A DNA stretch of 64,000 nucleotides from Parabacteroides goldsteinii (GTDB lineage Bacteria; Bacteroidota; Bacteroidia; Bacteroidales; Tannerellaceae). The stretch spans positions 124,001 to 188,000 of the forward strand of contig NZ_JADNBB010000009.1 in assembly GCF_015550595.1 (NCBI RefSeq). The letters run 5' to 3'. Shown piece by piece: positions 44,193 to 54,583 of the stretch; position 1 is the stretch's first letter; each line of letters starts with the position of its first letter. The position numbers and the translations under genes were made by a program. The notes beneath the pieces were generated by a model. The model made no database searches and had not been told where the DNA came from. It worked only from the letters and a program-made list of their open reading frames with translations.

Positions 44193-45449
44193 CTACTTCC
44201 CGCTCCCTCCCGAATGCTGGTAGCAGGAATTATTCGTATAATTCTCCTTCATTCCGGTATACTTCACCACCTCTACCGCCAGGTTCTTCGGCTGATCCAG
44301 ATAAAACACATCCAATACATAAGTCATGCGTGTCATCTTGGCCAGGTTCTCATAATGAAGAACAGAGTTACCACTCACACTGATTTGCGACAAATTAACC
44401 TGTATATCATAAACACCCGGTGCACTGCCCTGCATCGATGTAAGCTGTTCTGTCAATACAACCGCCAAGGCTGCTTTATCGTTTTCAGAAACTCCCGGAA
44501 GCGACGAGCTTATTAACTGATCCAAATCCGTAGTAATCTCCCAACCACAACGTTGGCTGATAGTCAGATCCACCCCTTTTATCGCCTCCGGATTACCACA
44601 GTTGTCGAGTGTCAACTCACCGTTTACATGATCAGACACCTCTTCTACACCATTTTTAATTTTATAAGGAATACGCATCGAATAGGTCGAAAATATAGAA
44701 ATATCTGTTACATACGCATTACGGGACTCATCATAAACAATCTCATTCTCCAGCTTTTCCCAATTATTTCCTAAGCTTTTCTTATACAATACCATATCTT
44801 TCAAGCGGATCGAATTGGAAGTTAGCTTATTTACACGCAGTTTACCGGTATGAAGCAATGGAGTCTCTGCAGGACTAAGCATAACAGAGGCATAGGCACT
44901 CCCGTCAATTACTTCTTCTGCCGAAGAAGTAGAACGGAATATAGAAGGTACATCCTTTATCACCGTCAGGGAAACATTCGTTTTCTCTGCCAGAGAACGC
45001 ATAATATGCAGGACTGCACGCCCGGTAGGATCGGAAATCTCGATCTCCTCATCCGGATTAACCGTGACCGGTTCACTCATCCGCGTCATGTCGACCGAAA
45101 CGGTCAGACTGCTACGGTTAGGCGAATCCTGAGGAAAAGAGACAACTGTTACCACATCCACAAACCCATCCCTCTTGAAACGAAGCGGATAATTACCTTT
45201 CTTATTTAGCTTTAACTGATAACAGCCATCCGAACCTGTACGTACTTTCATACCATTATCCCCCAAAGAGACTTCTACGCCATCCAGCGAAGCCAACTGG
45301 TGGGTAACCTTACCTACGACGAAATAAGCCTCTTCACCAAACGGATCATCTACTATTTCCACTTCCGGTTCATTCGATACACACGACACCCATATCATAC
45401 TACTCAAACCAGTAAGCAGTATAATCACTAATAAGATTAATTTTTTCAT
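44193..45449 (-). CDS. Lipoprotein with carboxypeptidase-regulatory-like domain, unknown function
   Basis: The 418-residue protein has a lipoprotein signal with Cys at about 23 (MIWVSCVSNEPEVE). Residues 45-105 form a beta-sandwich of the carboxypeptidase-regulatory type (YFVVGKVTHQLASLDGVEVSLGDNGMKVRTGSDGCYQLKLNKKGNYPLRF). The rest has no motif I recognise; the end is HSGGSGK. It follows the last glycosyltransferase of the exopolysaccharide operon by 62 bases in the same direction and is followed by a terminator, so it may be the last gene of that operon, perhaps a surface protein that holds the polymer (inference). Confidence 0.7.
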   Translation of the reverse strand: MKKLILLVIILLTGLSSMIWVSCVSNEPEVEIVDDPFGEEAYFVVGKVTHQLASLDGVEVSLGDNGMKVRTGSDGCYQLKLNKKGNYPLRFKRDGFVDVVTVVSFPQDSPNRSSLTVSVDMTRMSEPVTVNPDEEIEISDPTGRAVLHIMRSLAEKTNVSLTVIKDVPSIFRSTSSAEEVIDGSAYASVMLSPAETPLLHTGKLRVNKLTSNSIRLKDMVLYKKSLGNNWEKLENEIVYDESRNAYVTDISIFSTYSMRIPYKIKNGVEEVSDHVNGELTLDNCGNPEAIKGVDLTISQRCGWEITTDLDQLISSSLPGVSENDKAALAVVLTEQLTSMQGSAPGVYDIQVNLSQISVSGNSVLHYENLAKMTRMTYVLDVFYLDQPKNLAVEVVKYTGMKENYTNNSCYQHSGGSGK

Positions 45450-45511
45450 ACCAATTCTATTTTATCATTTCCTTAATAAATTGTTTTCGATATTTCACAA
45501 ATGAGTCTTAA

Positions 45512-46501
45512 TCAGATCTTATCTAATTTATATTTCCTCACGATTGATATCAGATTCAATCTGTCAAACACCTTCAATGCTGCACATGTAAAATCCGGCA
45601 GATGAATATATGCTGCCAACAAAAAATAATACAATTTTCCATAGTGGAATATAACAGACCTCGCTTCCCTTTTACTCCAGATATGATTCATGATAATCGG
45701 CCTTATCTCTTGTCTCCTGTTTTTTATGAAATAAAGCAAGTTACTGCGAAAAATATAATATACCGTGAATTTCATTTTCCTGTCATAATCCAGTTCATTA
45801 ACCAATCCTAATACAGAATCCATCATCTGTAAATTAAGAAATTCACTCCTGTTCTTGTCTGTTGAACAGGTGACAGATTTAGCATGTCTGACATAATAAT
45901 ATACGCAATATTGAATCCCCTTCGCTCTCTTTACATTGGGTACAATCTGCATATTCTGATACAAATCTTCTCCCATAGCAATCGGTTTTACAATAAAATC
46001 ATTACACAACGACCTTCTTATCAATCTCCCGCATACATTCCACCCACATTGAAGTAAAGAATAGAAAAATTCATCATCAGACAACAAAGATTCCGTATTT
46101 TCTAATTTCTGATACTTCATTCGACCTCCTTCTACAACACAGAGTCCGCCGATAACATAATCAAGCCTGTCATTTTGGGCAATATTATAAAGTTTCTCCA
46201 ATGCATCTTCCGGCAGATAATCATCCCCGTCCAAATAAAAAATATATTCACCTTGTGCTGTATTCCATCCTTTCAGGCGGGATAAAAATACCCCTTCATT
46301 CTCTTTCGATATAATGACTATCCGCTCATCCGATCCGGCATATTTTTCAATAATTAAACCGGAACTATCCGTAGAGCCATCATTTACGATAATAATTTCA
46401 ATATCCCGAAACGTTTGGTTGATACAAGACTCAATACATTTCTCTAAAAACTCACTTACATTATACACAGGTATAATAACTGATATCTTAGATTTCATCA
46501 T
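45512..46501 (-). CDS. Glycosyltransferase family 2
   Basis: The 329-residue GT-A enzyme starts ISVIIPVYNVSEFLEKCIESCINQTFRDIEIIIVNDGSTD and has the metal-binding LDGDDYLPEDAL. It transfers one sugar to the growing repeat unit on the cytoplasmic side. Donor and linkage cannot be told. It overlaps the YjbH-like C-half gene by four bases (ATGA type), so it is in the same operon. Confidence 0.92.
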   Translation of the reverse strand: MMKSKISVIIPVYNVSEFLEKCIESCINQTFRDIEIIIVNDGSTDSSGLIIEKYAGSDERIVIISKENEGVFLSRLKGWNTAQGEYIFYLDGDDYLPEDALEKLYNIAQNDRLDYVIGGLCVVEGGRMKYQKLENTESLLSDDEFFYSLLQCGWNVCGRLIRRSLCNDFIVKPIAMGEDLYQNMQIVPNVKRAKGIQYCVYYYVRHAKSVTCSTDKNRSEFLNLQMMDSVLGLVNELDYDRKMKFTVYYIFRSNLLYFIKNRRQEIRPIIMNHIWSKREARSVIFHYGKLYYFLLAAYIHLPDFTCAALKVFDRLNLISIVRKYKLDKI

Positions 46502-47712
46502 TCTATTTTGTTATTAATCAAATTACATTTTATATAAAGCGGATTATACCAATCCCTGTTTCCTTCCGGATGAACCTGGTACGTACGTCCCAATTTACGA
46601 TTCTTATAAACCGGTCCCGACTGCGCTTCATACTCCCAGTTAAAATATTCCGGTAACATCACACGTATCGGAAAACACTTACTACGTCTTCTTTTACATC
46701 CCGGCAAGGGGACAGAGAAATTAAAACCACCATTCACTTCCTTACCAGAATACATGGCATAAAAACCAACTGCAACTTCTCCAAAATAACGCATACAATC
46801 CAAACGTCCTCCTCGATCTCCGTACACATACTGCCCTGCACTTACATCAAACCTGACATTCCATACCGGTACATAGGCATATCCTTTCAATGCAAAATTC
46901 ACACGCTTCCAATCCGATACATCCCATCTGCCGTTATAAAAGGTAGACGACCCTGTCAATCCGGCGTCTACCCCTATCCCCCAATATCCTTCATTTGAAC
47001 GATATCCCAATTCGACAGCTGTACCCATACGGTTATCTGAAAAATTTCCTACATGCAAGCGCCCAAACACATTATCACGTATACGAAACGATTGCGATAA
47101 AGCCAGAATACCCGGACGGATATAATCCACCTCCCCTTTCAAATTATTATAAACAGGAAATATCACCTGTCCTGTAAATCCAGCTCCCGTCCAGAGTTGC
47201 ATTTCCAATGCAGGAGCCACACTGATATCTACTACATATAATTTATCCGACCGGTAATTGGCCAAACCGATCTGGGGATAAAACACGAGATCTATTTTTC
47301 CCGCAGACGAATTAACCGTCTTTTTCAATGGTACTTTATTGAGATAATCATCCGTGTCATAGTCAATATCCAATTTCTTCATTACATCGGCTCCGGATAT
47401 TTCTTTTAACCTATATTGCATCAATAATTTATGCGACAAATGAGTTTTCAATAGCGGTATCTTGTCCTTCAAAAGGATCAGATCAACATCTTTGCTAGCT
47501 TCCGAAGTATCGAGTAAGACCTCTACCGCTTCATCAATCCCTTTATAAGCACTCCGGTGAACCCGGTCTTCAATAGCGATCCAATAACCAGTCTCCGTAT
47601 TTCCTGCACGTATATTTTCATATCCGAGCTGCCGGAGTTTATCTACTGCTAAATCCTGAGCACTAAGCTCCACAAACACAAAGCATAAAAAAAGAACTAT
47701 AACCCTATACAT
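46498..47712 (-). CDS. YjbH/GfcD-like outer-membrane barrel, C-terminal half
   Basis: I start at the ATG at 47712 (MYRVIVLFLCFVFVELSAQ, signal peptide), giving 404 residues; a longer frame to 47772 would overlap the neighbour. Residues 25-130 form a small alpha/beta region, then a barrel. RPGILALSQSFRIRDNVFGRLHVGNFSDNRMGTAVELGYRSNEGYWGIGVDAG, FDVSAGQYVYGDRGGRLDCMRYFGEVAVGFYAM and FNFSVPLPG resemble the second barrel of E. coli YjbH/GfcD, which helps export exopolysaccharide across the outer membrane. The matching first barrel appears to be encoded at 54584-55321. Assignment is from memory of the family. Confidence 0.75.
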   Translation of the reverse strand: MYRVIVLFLCFVFVELSAQDLAVDKLRQLGYENIRAGNTETGYWIAIEDRVHRSAYKGIDEAVEVLLDTSEASKDVDLILLKDKIPLLKTHLSHKLLMQYRLKEISGADVMKKLDIDYDTDDYLNKVPLKKTVNSSAGKIDLVFYPQIGLANYRSDKLYVVDISVAPALEMQLWTGAGFTGQVIFPVYNNLKGEVDYIRPGILALSQSFRIRDNVFGRLHVGNFSDNRMGTAVELGYRSNEGYWGIGVDAGLTGSSTFYNGRWDVSDWKRVNFALKGYAYVPVWNVRFDVSAGQYVYGDRGGRLDCMRYFGEVAVGFYAMYSGKEVNGGFNFSVPLPGCKRRRSKCFPIRVMLPEYFNWEYEAQSGPVYKNRKLGRTYQVHPEGNRDWYNPLYIKCNLINNKIE

Positions 47713-47731
47713 TAATAAAAAATTTACAACA

Positions 47732-48751
47732 CTATTTTCTTCCGGGAAGTAGCGAATGAATAAAATAGACACAATACAAAAAAGAATCGACCCAACAATC
47801 TTTTTTCAGATTCAGCCCGAAATCCAGCATACGGCTTCCGGTATAGCCATATCCGAAACGATTGGTAAGTATCTTCAAATAACGTAAACGAGTCTTTCTA
47901 TTCAATGATTTTCCCAATAAATACATAGCCAGAATACCTTCCTGCTGAGACTTTACTGCATACTGTTTCCTAAGTGGATCAAACAGACTCATATCAGACA
48001 TATTACCCAACAACTTAACTTTCCGGCATTTATCCAGAGCCATCCGGTAACAGAAATCAAAATCTACCCTTTTATGGGAGAGAGAAGATTCATTCATCCG
48101 ATAATAATATGTCTGATTAGGAGATAATTTAACAGATTGTATATAACAACAATAATCCAACGTAAACAACCGGTCTTCCCCCAATGAATAATTCGGATCA
48201 AAAGCCATATTATATCGCTTAATTAAATCTTTCTTAAACGATTTATTACATGTAAAACCAAATCCGTTATAGTCCAACAGTAAATATGTCAGAACACCCG
48301 GTAATTCGTTTTCCTTTTCAACGGCAACCTTTTTCAAACAGAGAATAGTCGACTCCCCATTCTCCTGTACTGTCGCCATCTCTACATAAACCAGATCATA
48401 ATCAAAATGAACTCTTGCTTCTGCATATACACTCAAATAATCGGGTGTTACCCAATCGTCCGAATCCACAAAGCTTATATATTTACCTCCGGCCACAGAT
48501 AAACCTTTATTTCTGGCAGAAGATACTCCCCCGTTCTTTTCATGAAAAACACGGATACGGGCATCTTTTCGGGCATATTCATCACATATCGTTCCACTTT
48601 TATCCGTAGCTCCGTCATCTATCAATATGAGTTCAAAATCCTGATAATTCTGATCAAGAATACTATCCAGACATTTCTCTAAATACGGTTCACAATTATA
48701 TACCGGTACAATAATTGAGAAAGTCACATTATCCATCAACTCTTCTTTCAT
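47732..48751 (-). CDS. Glycosyltransferase family 2
   Basis: The 339-residue GT-A enzyme has FSIIVPVYNCEPYLEKCLDSILDQNYQDFELILIDDGATDKSG at the start, GVSSARNKGLSVAGGKYISFVDSDDWV with the DxD motif, and YSLGEDRLFTLDYCC typical of EpsJ-like capsule transferases. A second Met (MDNVTF) five residues in is an equally good start. It lies 12 bases after the upstream GT2 gene. Confidence 0.92.
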   Translation of the reverse strand: MKEELMDNVTFSIIVPVYNCEPYLEKCLDSILDQNYQDFELILIDDGATDKSGTICDEYARKDARIRVFHEKNGGVSSARNKGLSVAGGKYISFVDSDDWVTPDYLSVYAEARVHFDYDLVYVEMATVQENGESTILCLKKVAVEKENELPGVLTYLLLDYNGFGFTCNKSFKKDLIKRYNMAFDPNYSLGEDRLFTLDYCCYIQSVKLSPNQTYYYRMNESSLSHKRVDFDFCYRMALDKCRKVKLLGNMSDMSLFDPLRKQYAVKSQQEGILAMYLLGKSLNRKTRLRYLKILTNRFGYGYTGSRMLDFGLNLKKDCWVDSFLYCVYFIHSLLPGRK

Positions 48752-48763
48752 AAAGCAGTATGA

Positions 48764-49669
48764 CTATATATCAAGTCCGTACACTTCGCTTAAATACTTT
48801 TTGATCTTTGATTTATCGGTTCCACAAACCTGCTTGATCTCAAATACTTTAGCATCAGCCAATGTTTTGAACCACCATCCCTGAAGAAAATTCCACAAGA
48901 ACCCCTCTTTCCCATCCAGAAATCCACCTTTGAGGAAATATCTATACACAAAATAGAAGAAAGAACGCCAGAAAAGCGGCAAACAGGCATAACGTGATTT
49001 GATCTTACGTTTACGCATAGCTTGTTTTCCTATTTTTTTCCCTTCCACATCATTTTCCAACAAGTTTAGTTCCATATTCAGTAAATCTACCGCATCGCGA
49101 ACAGCATAATCTACATGTTTATGGCAAAACCACGATAAGTTATTTAAATTATGATCCACAAAATCATACTCAAAATCCTGGCTTTCTCCTTCCAACAATT
49201 GAATATGTTCATCCATCAACCGCAATTCACAGATTGCTTTTCCATAACGAAACAACCGCAATAAACGAACTGGATAAACACCACGCTTCATCCATTTATT
49301 CAAAAAATAATGCCTCCGTTTGAAAACAATACCTGATACATTCTCCGGCAAAACCGGAATCTTCTGTACCAACTCTCCGATCAGTTCCGGTAATAAGTAT
49401 TCATCCGCATCCAACCGGAGAACCCACTTTGTCCGTATCGGAGCATGTTCCAATCCCCAGTTAAACTGTTTGGCATGTTGATTTTCCCACTTATTCTGCA
49501 AAACAGTTACTTTTTCGTATTCGCCGGCAATCCGTAGTGTTTCGTCCGTCGAAAAACTATCGACAATGAAAATATCTTTCACAAAAGGATATACATTTTC
49601 TATGCAACGCCGGATATGTATCTCCTCATTATAAGTAAGGATGATAACAGAGATATCTAATTCTTTCAT
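48764..49669 (-). CDS. Glycosyltransferase family 2, WaaE/KdtX-like
   Basis: The 301-residue protein has DISVIILTYNEEIHIRRCIENVYPFVKDIFIVDSFSTDET and QNKWENQHAKQFNWGLE, WVLRLDADEYL (DxD), the pattern seen in beta-glucosyltransferases of the WaaE/KdtX group. The second half has VDYAVRDAVDLLNMEL and YFVYRYFLKGGFLDGKEGFLWNFLQGWW, a membrane-associated C-terminal segment. It is the fourth-last glycan gene of the operon and starts 4 bases after the acyltransferase gene. Confidence 0.9.
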   Translation of the reverse strand: MKELDISVIILTYNEEIHIRRCIENVYPFVKDIFIVDSFSTDETLRIAGEYEKVTVLQNKWENQHAKQFNWGLEHAPIRTKWVLRLDADEYLLPELIGELVQKIPVLPENVSGIVFKRRHYFLNKWMKRGVYPVRLLRLFRYGKAICELRLMDEHIQLLEGESQDFEYDFVDHNLNNLSWFCHKHVDYAVRDAVDLLNMELNLLENDVEGKKIGKQAMRKRKIKSRYACLPLFWRSFFYFVYRYFLKGGFLDGKEGFLWNFLQGWWFKTLADAKVFEIKQVCGTDKSKIKKYLSEVYGLDI

Positions 49670-49673
49670 TGTA

Positions 49674-50243
49674 TTATTTGTCGATTAAAATAATTCTATC
49701 TTTTATGTACCGGGCCGGATTTCCTCCGACAATAGTCCATGCTTGAACGTCTTTTGTAACCACACTTCCGGCTCCTACTACAGCTCCTTCACCAATATTC
49801 ACACCAGGCAGTATCAAAGCTTTAGCTCCGATAAAAACATGATCTCCGATATTTATTTCCCCTATCATCAGGGGAAGTCTTAATGTTGACAAATCGTGTG
49901 TGCCATTGCAGACATACGAGTATTGAGACAAAACCGAACGCTTTCCAAAACAGACGGGCCCCAGATTATACACTTCCGAGTAAGGACTTAAACAGGCACC
50001 TTCTTTCATTTCTAACAGCCAGGGGGCATAAATTCGTGCTGTTGAAAAAACAAAGACCTTTTCAAGCCTGGCACCGAACAGACGTAGTAGAAAAAGCCTC
50101 CAGACATTCAGTTTCTTCGGCGTCCAATAGAAAAACAAAAAATAAACAATATGCCATAGGCGAATACCCAAAGCTTCCTTAAATGACCAGGAAGATGTAT
50201 CGGCATCTTTTTGATAAGCCACTTTAAGCCAAACTTTCCCCAT
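49674..50243 (-). CDS. WcaF-like hexapeptide-repeat acyltransferase
   Basis: The 189-residue protein has the N-terminal pattern of colanic-acid acetyltransferase WcaF ([31 protein letters not shown]) and a left-handed beta-helix of hexapeptide repeats ([35 protein letters not shown]). It probably acetylates a sugar of the repeat unit from acetyl-CoA. It overlaps the upstream GT4 gene by 20 bases. Confidence 0.9.
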   Translation of the reverse strand: MGKVWLKVAYQKDADTSSWSFKEALGIRLWHIVYFLFFYWTPKKLNVWRLFLLRLFGARLEKVFVFSTARIYAPWLLEMKEGACLSPYSEVYNLGPVCFGKRSVLSQYSYVCNGTHDLSTLRLPLMIGEINIGDHVFIGAKALILPGVNIGEGAVVGAGSVVTKDVQAWTIVGGNPARYIKDRIILIDK

Positions 50244-51363
50244 TTTCCAATAATGACTGAAATAAATCGATATACTGCCCGGCTATGCCAGAGGAAGAAA
50301 AACGACTTGCCGTTTTTGATGCGTTGACTCCTATCTGTCGTCGCAGAACCTCATCAAATACGAGGAGTTCAATCGCCCGTTCCAAATGCCGGACCGGATT
50401 ATGAGAAACAGTAAACCGGATAGCATTTTCTTTATCTACGATATAATCATCAAAACAAGGCAAATCCGATACGATAACCGGCAGCCCCAAAGCCATTGCT
50501 TCCAACGGTGCACAAGGCATAGCATCACCTGTCGTAGGCAAAGGAGGATAGCAATAAATATGAGCAGTCCGCATATAGTCAGCCATTAATTCCGGATTTG
50601 AAAACTCTCCGGCAAAAACCAGATCAATTCCTTTTGCATGACTTCTCAGTTCATCACAATAAACCTGCCCCCCTCCGCCTTTTTCCATATCGGCAGTTCC
50701 TACTAAAGACAACTTCACCGGTATTTTATTCGAGAATAGCGATAAGGCTTTTACCAGATTTAATAATCCTTTTTCAAAATGGATACGACCGGTATATACT
50801 ACATGAACATATTTTTCTATCGGCAGAAACACAGTATTGAAAAACAGACTAAGGTTTACCGGATTATTTATCGTACAGACATTAGATAATTCGGGATTCT
50901 GTTTCATAACTTCTTTTTGAATCATTGAGCCACATGCTACCAATTTATCAATATGCGATAAATAACCATACTGCCCTTTTGGTAAACGTGCAATATTATA
51001 TATCGAAACATTATATTTACGTTTAAACAGGTAGGATAGAAAAGGACTCCAGAATGTATTTAGCACCAAAACATCCGTTTTAGAGATTCGTCTCAATGAT
51101 TTTACCGAATATAAAAAGTCAAATATCAAATCAGTGTATATAGAAGATGTTCGTTTGTAACCTTTTACATAGGTTCTGAATACTCCATTGTTATCCCAAA
51201 AGTTCGTTTCCGAAATTCTTTTTTCCGGCAGTTTCGATACTATAGTTACCTGATGTCCTTTTTTTAAAAATTCAATCGATAAATCATACCAGATTTTTTC
51301 AACAGCCCCTATCCCATCAGGAGGAATATAACCGAACGGACTGGTTATTATTGTTATTTTCAT
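50224..51363 (-). CDS. Glycosyltransferase family 4
   Basis: The 379-residue GT-B enzyme has the N-terminal donor-independent motif ([36 protein letters not shown]), the middle [20 protein letters not shown], and the C-terminal [25 protein letters not shown] with the E-x7-E nucleotide-sugar site. Sugar unknown. It starts 52 bases after the SGNH gene stop. Confidence 0.93.
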   Translation of the reverse strand: MKITIITSPFGYIPPDGIGAVEKIWYDLSIEFLKKGHQVTIVSKLPEKRISETNFWDNNGVFRTYVKGYKRTSSIYTDLIFDFLYSVKSLRRISKTDVLVLNTFWSPFLSYLFKRKYNVSIYNIARLPKGQYGYLSHIDKLVACGSMIQKEVMKQNPELSNVCTINNPVNLSLFFNTVFLPIEKYVHVVYTGRIHFEKGLLNLVKALSLFSNKIPVKLSLVGTADMEKGGGGQVYCDELRSHAKGIDLVFAGEFSNPELMADYMRTAHIYCYPPLPTTGDAMPCAPLEAMALGLPVIVSDLPCFDDYIVDKENAIRFTVSHNPVRHLERAIELLVFDEVLRRQIGVNASKTASRFSSSGIAGQYIDLFQSLLENGESLA

Positions 51364-51415
51364 ACGTTCTTTTTAATTAAAAGTCTACATGTCAATAATT
51401 TTATTTTAGTCTTTC

Positions 51416-52369
51416 TCACTTTATTGATTGATTTCCGTTTACTGTTTTTGTCAAACATTCACATAAATGCAAGGCTAATACAGCTTGTCCTTTCTCATTT
51501 AAATGAATTGCATCCCGGTAATCATCGACCGACATGTAATTCATTCCCTCTATCAGTGGTACCGAATCTTTTTTACAAAAAGTGATGATCTCCTTACCCT
51601 CATTATTATATTCACCTGTTTTAAGTTCTGTTTGTTCCGGATGCAACCAGATAAAGAAAGGAATTCCAGCCTGACGAAACCGATTAGTCAAAGCTTTAAA
51701 ACCGGGATTGAACACTTTACCGTCTTTCGATATTTCGGAAAAACCATGATTGCCTGTACCAGCCTTTAATGCGGCAAAACAAGGATTCACATAGCGGGGT
51801 ATCAGATAACGGTCAAACAACTCGATCCAGGCAGACATATATTGCCGGCCGGGAAAACCGGGATCGATATCTAGCACCGGTTGATGGTTGATATTGTCAT
51901 GTGCATCATGCGAACTGCAGATCAGGAATGCCGCCTGTCCATTGAACAAACCAAACCGCTTCAGATACGCTTCGCAATTATCAGGTCCCCAACTTCCGGC
52001 AGAGATATTCAGCACCTGCACCTTGTAACCTTTCAGCGCAGAAAGGCTTTCACATAAGCGGGAAGTCGCCGTGCTATCCTGATCGGTTTGTACGCCACCG
52101 TTCAATACCGAATCACCCAACCCCAGAATGACGAAAGCCGATGAGTCTACAGGATTGCTCCGCTGCGAATATTCGTTATATATAACATGCTTCTTAAAGC
52201 GGTAACGATTTTGATCCGGTTGTGCGATATATTCAAAATCAGGATCAGACTGCATCAATACCGAATCGCAGAATCCCCATGCCAGACGGAGATACATTTC
52301 GCTTCCCACCGACAGAACCAATAACATTCCAACCAGTATACTTAAGTGTTTTTTTGTTCTTTTTTTCAT
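51416..52369 (-). CDS. Membrane-anchored SGNH/GDSL-type hydrolase
   Basis: The 317-residue protein has one N-terminal membrane segment (HLSILVGMLLVLSVGSEMYL), block I VILGLGDSVLNGG (GDS, serine nucleophile), Gly and Asn blocks (NISAGSWGPDN; CSSHDAHDN) and block V DDYRDAIHLNEKGQAVLA with the catalytic Asp-x-x-His. Such enzymes add or remove O-acetyl groups on extracellular polysaccharides. It pairs logically with the WcaF-like acetyltransferase. It overlaps the upstream GT4 gene by four bases (ATGA type). Confidence 0.85.
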   Translation of the reverse strand: MKKRTKKHLSILVGMLLVLSVGSEMYLRLAWGFCDSVLMQSDPDFEYIAQPDQNRYRFKKHVIYNEYSQRSNPVDSSAFVILGLGDSVLNGGVQTDQDSTATSRLCESLSALKGYKVQVLNISAGSWGPDNCEAYLKRFGLFNGQAAFLICSSHDAHDNINHQPVLDIDPGFPGRQYMSAWIELFDRYLIPRYVNPCFAALKAGTGNHGFSEISKDGKVFNPGFKALTNRFRQAGIPFFIWLHPEQTELKTGEYNNEGKEIITFCKKDSVPLIEGMNYMSVDDYRDAIHLNEKGQAVLALHLCECLTKTVNGNQSIK

Positions 52370-53538
52370 TCCATTATTTTTATCGACAGGTTATTATCTT
52401 CCATTTCTATAAGTCCCCGGGCATATTGCCGTGCTGCCTCCCTTTTCTGCCGGATCATATCCGAAGTCAGCCCATTCAGGAAACAGACTATCGTGTCCGC
52501 TATCATATCAGAATCAGGAACCAGCCAAACCGCATCCGGAAACATACAAGCCCCTTCCGACTCTTCATCGGCGTTATACAATACCGGAGTACCTGCACAG
52601 ATGGCACTGACCACTTTGGATGGTACACAGACATGGTTCCAGGCAGGCAATAACGAAGCCACATTAATATCCACATACTGCAACTCACCCCGCGAAACAA
52701 AATCCACCCGTTCCACGACTGTCTCATTATCTATTCTGTCCCATACCCACGAAGCCTTTGCGCCATACAAGCAGAGAACGATCACATGTTTATCCGGATC
52801 GAGATGGTTTATCAAATCCACCAAAAAACCGGCATTATGCGCTTCCCCTAGATTCCCGGCATAACAGAACACGATCTTTCCGGCATGTTTCCTGCGCCAT
52901 GCCGGAACTTTGGCCGGACAGTTCTCATAAATACCACAAGGCAGGATAGCGTGAGGAATATGTTCTTTTTTATATTGCCGGCACAAATACCGGTATTGCT
53001 GTTCGCCTAATGCAATCAGAAAATCCGGTACATTACCATATACAAAAGCAGACAAGGCCCGATAGATCAGATTATTTTTTGAAACCAACCCGGCAGCGGC
53101 AAAAGCGTCCGGATACAGATCCATTGTCCAGAAGGCCAGTTTACTCCGGAAAAACGGACGGAACAGAACCGCCCATGCATTGATCAGTGAAGGATCGGTC
53201 ATCACGATCTTCACATCGTGGCGGGGAAGGAACATCGATCGCACGATCAATCTCAGTCCGTCCGTCAGGTTTCCCGCCAGGCGAAATAGTCTGTTGTTCC
53301 CATTATACAGGGAAGGCAACTCTATCGTGTGGTACGGCAATTCCTCCTCCCGGTTCCCGACCTGCCCTTTATAAGATGCATAGATCGAAACAACGACTAC
53401 ATCCATCCCTTTCCCTGATATATAATCAGCCATATCACGGGAAGATCTACCGGTTATCGAAGGGTGGCGCGCGCCGAACTTGTTCAGGATCACCACCCTT
53501 TTCTTTTTCTCAGCTTTTAAGCCTCCCTGTCCTGCCAT
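52366..53538 (-). CDS. Glycosyltransferase family 4
   Basis: This 390-residue GT-B enzyme starts [45 protein letters not shown], has [39 protein letters not shown] in the nucleotide-binding half and [34 protein letters not shown] as the donor site, a layout like the WcaI group. It overlaps the epimerase gene by 22 bases. Confidence 0.88.
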   Translation of the reverse strand: MAGQGGLKAEKKKRVVILNKFGARHPSITGRSSRDMADYISGKGMDVVVVSIYASYKGQVGNREEELPYHTIELPSLYNGNNRLFRLAGNLTDGLRLIVRSMFLPRHDVKIVMTDPSLINAWAVLFRPFFRSKLAFWTMDLYPDAFAAAGLVSKNNLIYRALSAFVYGNVPDFLIALGEQQYRYLCRQYKKEHIPHAILPCGIYENCPAKVPAWRRKHAGKIVFCYAGNLGEAHNAGFLVDLINHLDPDKHVIVLCLYGAKASWVWDRIDNETVVERVDFVSRGELQYVDINVASLLPAWNHVCVPSKVVSAICAGTPVLYNADEESEGACMFPDAVWLVPDSDMIADTIVCFLNGLTSDMIRQKREAARQYARGLIEMEDNNLSIKIME

Positions 53539-54566
53539 CCTTCGTACACTTCATGGAATATCTGTTCCAATGAACGGGTGATATTCCAGGCCGGATAATG
53601 AGCTCTCATCTTGCTCAGGTCGCTGTAGTAACAGATATGGTCGCCTATGCGGTTTTCATCCGTATAATCGTATATCATTTTCTTGCCGGACAGTTTTTCT
53701 ATCATATCAAAAGCCTCCCGGATCGAACAGGTATTATTTTTACCCCCACCGATATTATACACTTCCCCCACACGCGGAGCCTTAATGAACTCTTCCATAA
53801 AGCGGGCTACGTCATACGAATGGATATTGTCGCGTACCTGCTTTCCTTTATAACCGAATACATGATACTGTTTTCCCTCCAGATTGCACTTGATCAGATA
53901 ACTCAGGAATCCATGAAGCTCTACTCCCGTATGATTAGGTCCTGTCAGGCAACCACCGCGCAGTACGCAGCCAGGCATATCGAAGTATCGGCCATACTCC
54001 TGTACCATCACGTCACCCGCCACTTTGGAAGCCCCGAAAATAGAGTGTTTACTTTGGTCGATACGAAATGTTTCAGGGATACCGTTCAGATAGGTTTCAT
54101 CCGCATACTCCCAACGGGTTGCCAACTCTTTCATCGGGATCTCATTAGGCGCATCACCATACACTTTGTTGGTCGACATGTGGACAAACGGAATATCCAA
54201 CCGGTAACGCCGAGTTGCCTCCAGCATATTCAACGTACCTACCGCATTCGTGTCGAAATCGTCAAACGGGATAGCTGCAGCCCGGTCGTGGCTGGGCTGG
54301 GCGGCCGTGTGTACGATCGCATCCGGACAGATATCCGATACCAGACGAATGATCCCTTCCCGGTTGCGAATATCCATTTCATGATGGACAAAGCGGGGGA
54401 TCAAACGTTGTAAACGTTTTTGATTCCAACGTGTATCACCCTGGGGACCAAAGAAAACGGCACGTTGGTCGTTATCCACTCCGTGTATTTCCCACCCCAG
54501 TTTGGAGAAATGCATACACACTTCCGAACCGATAAGCCCGGAAGAACCTGTAACTAAAAGTCTCAT
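53517..54566 (-). CDS. NAD-dependent sugar epimerase, CDP-paratose 2-epimerase-like SDR
   Basis: The 349-residue extended SDR has the NAD loop [12 protein letters not shown] (5-16), [27 protein letters not shown] (the catalytic Ser/Thr region typical of the CDP-paratose/tyvelose epimerase group) and [13 protein letters not shown]. The usual catalytic Tyr-x-x-x-Lys reads F-G-A-S-K here ([12 protein letters not shown]), with Phe in place of Tyr. It would supply or alter a nucleotide sugar for the repeat unit; the exact sugar is unknown. Confidence 0.85.
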   Translation of the reverse strand: MRLLVTGSSGLIGSEVCMHFSKLGWEIHGVDNDQRAVFFGPQGDTRWNQKRLQRLIPRFVHHEMDIRNREGIIRLVSDICPDAIVHTAAQPSHDRAAAIPFDDFDTNAVGTLNMLEATRRYRLDIPFVHMSTNKVYGDAPNEIPMKELATRWEYADETYLNGIPETFRIDQSKHSIFGASKVAGDVMVQEYGRYFDMPGCVLRGGCLTGPNHTGVELHGFLSYLIKCNLEGKQYHVFGYKGKQVRDNIHSYDVARFMEEFIKAPRVGEVYNIGGGKNNTCSIREAFDMIEKLSGKKMIYDYTDENRIGDHICYYSDLSKMRAHYPAWNITRSLEQIFHEVYEGWQDREA

Positions 54567-54583
54567 GATAAATTAAGTTTTTG

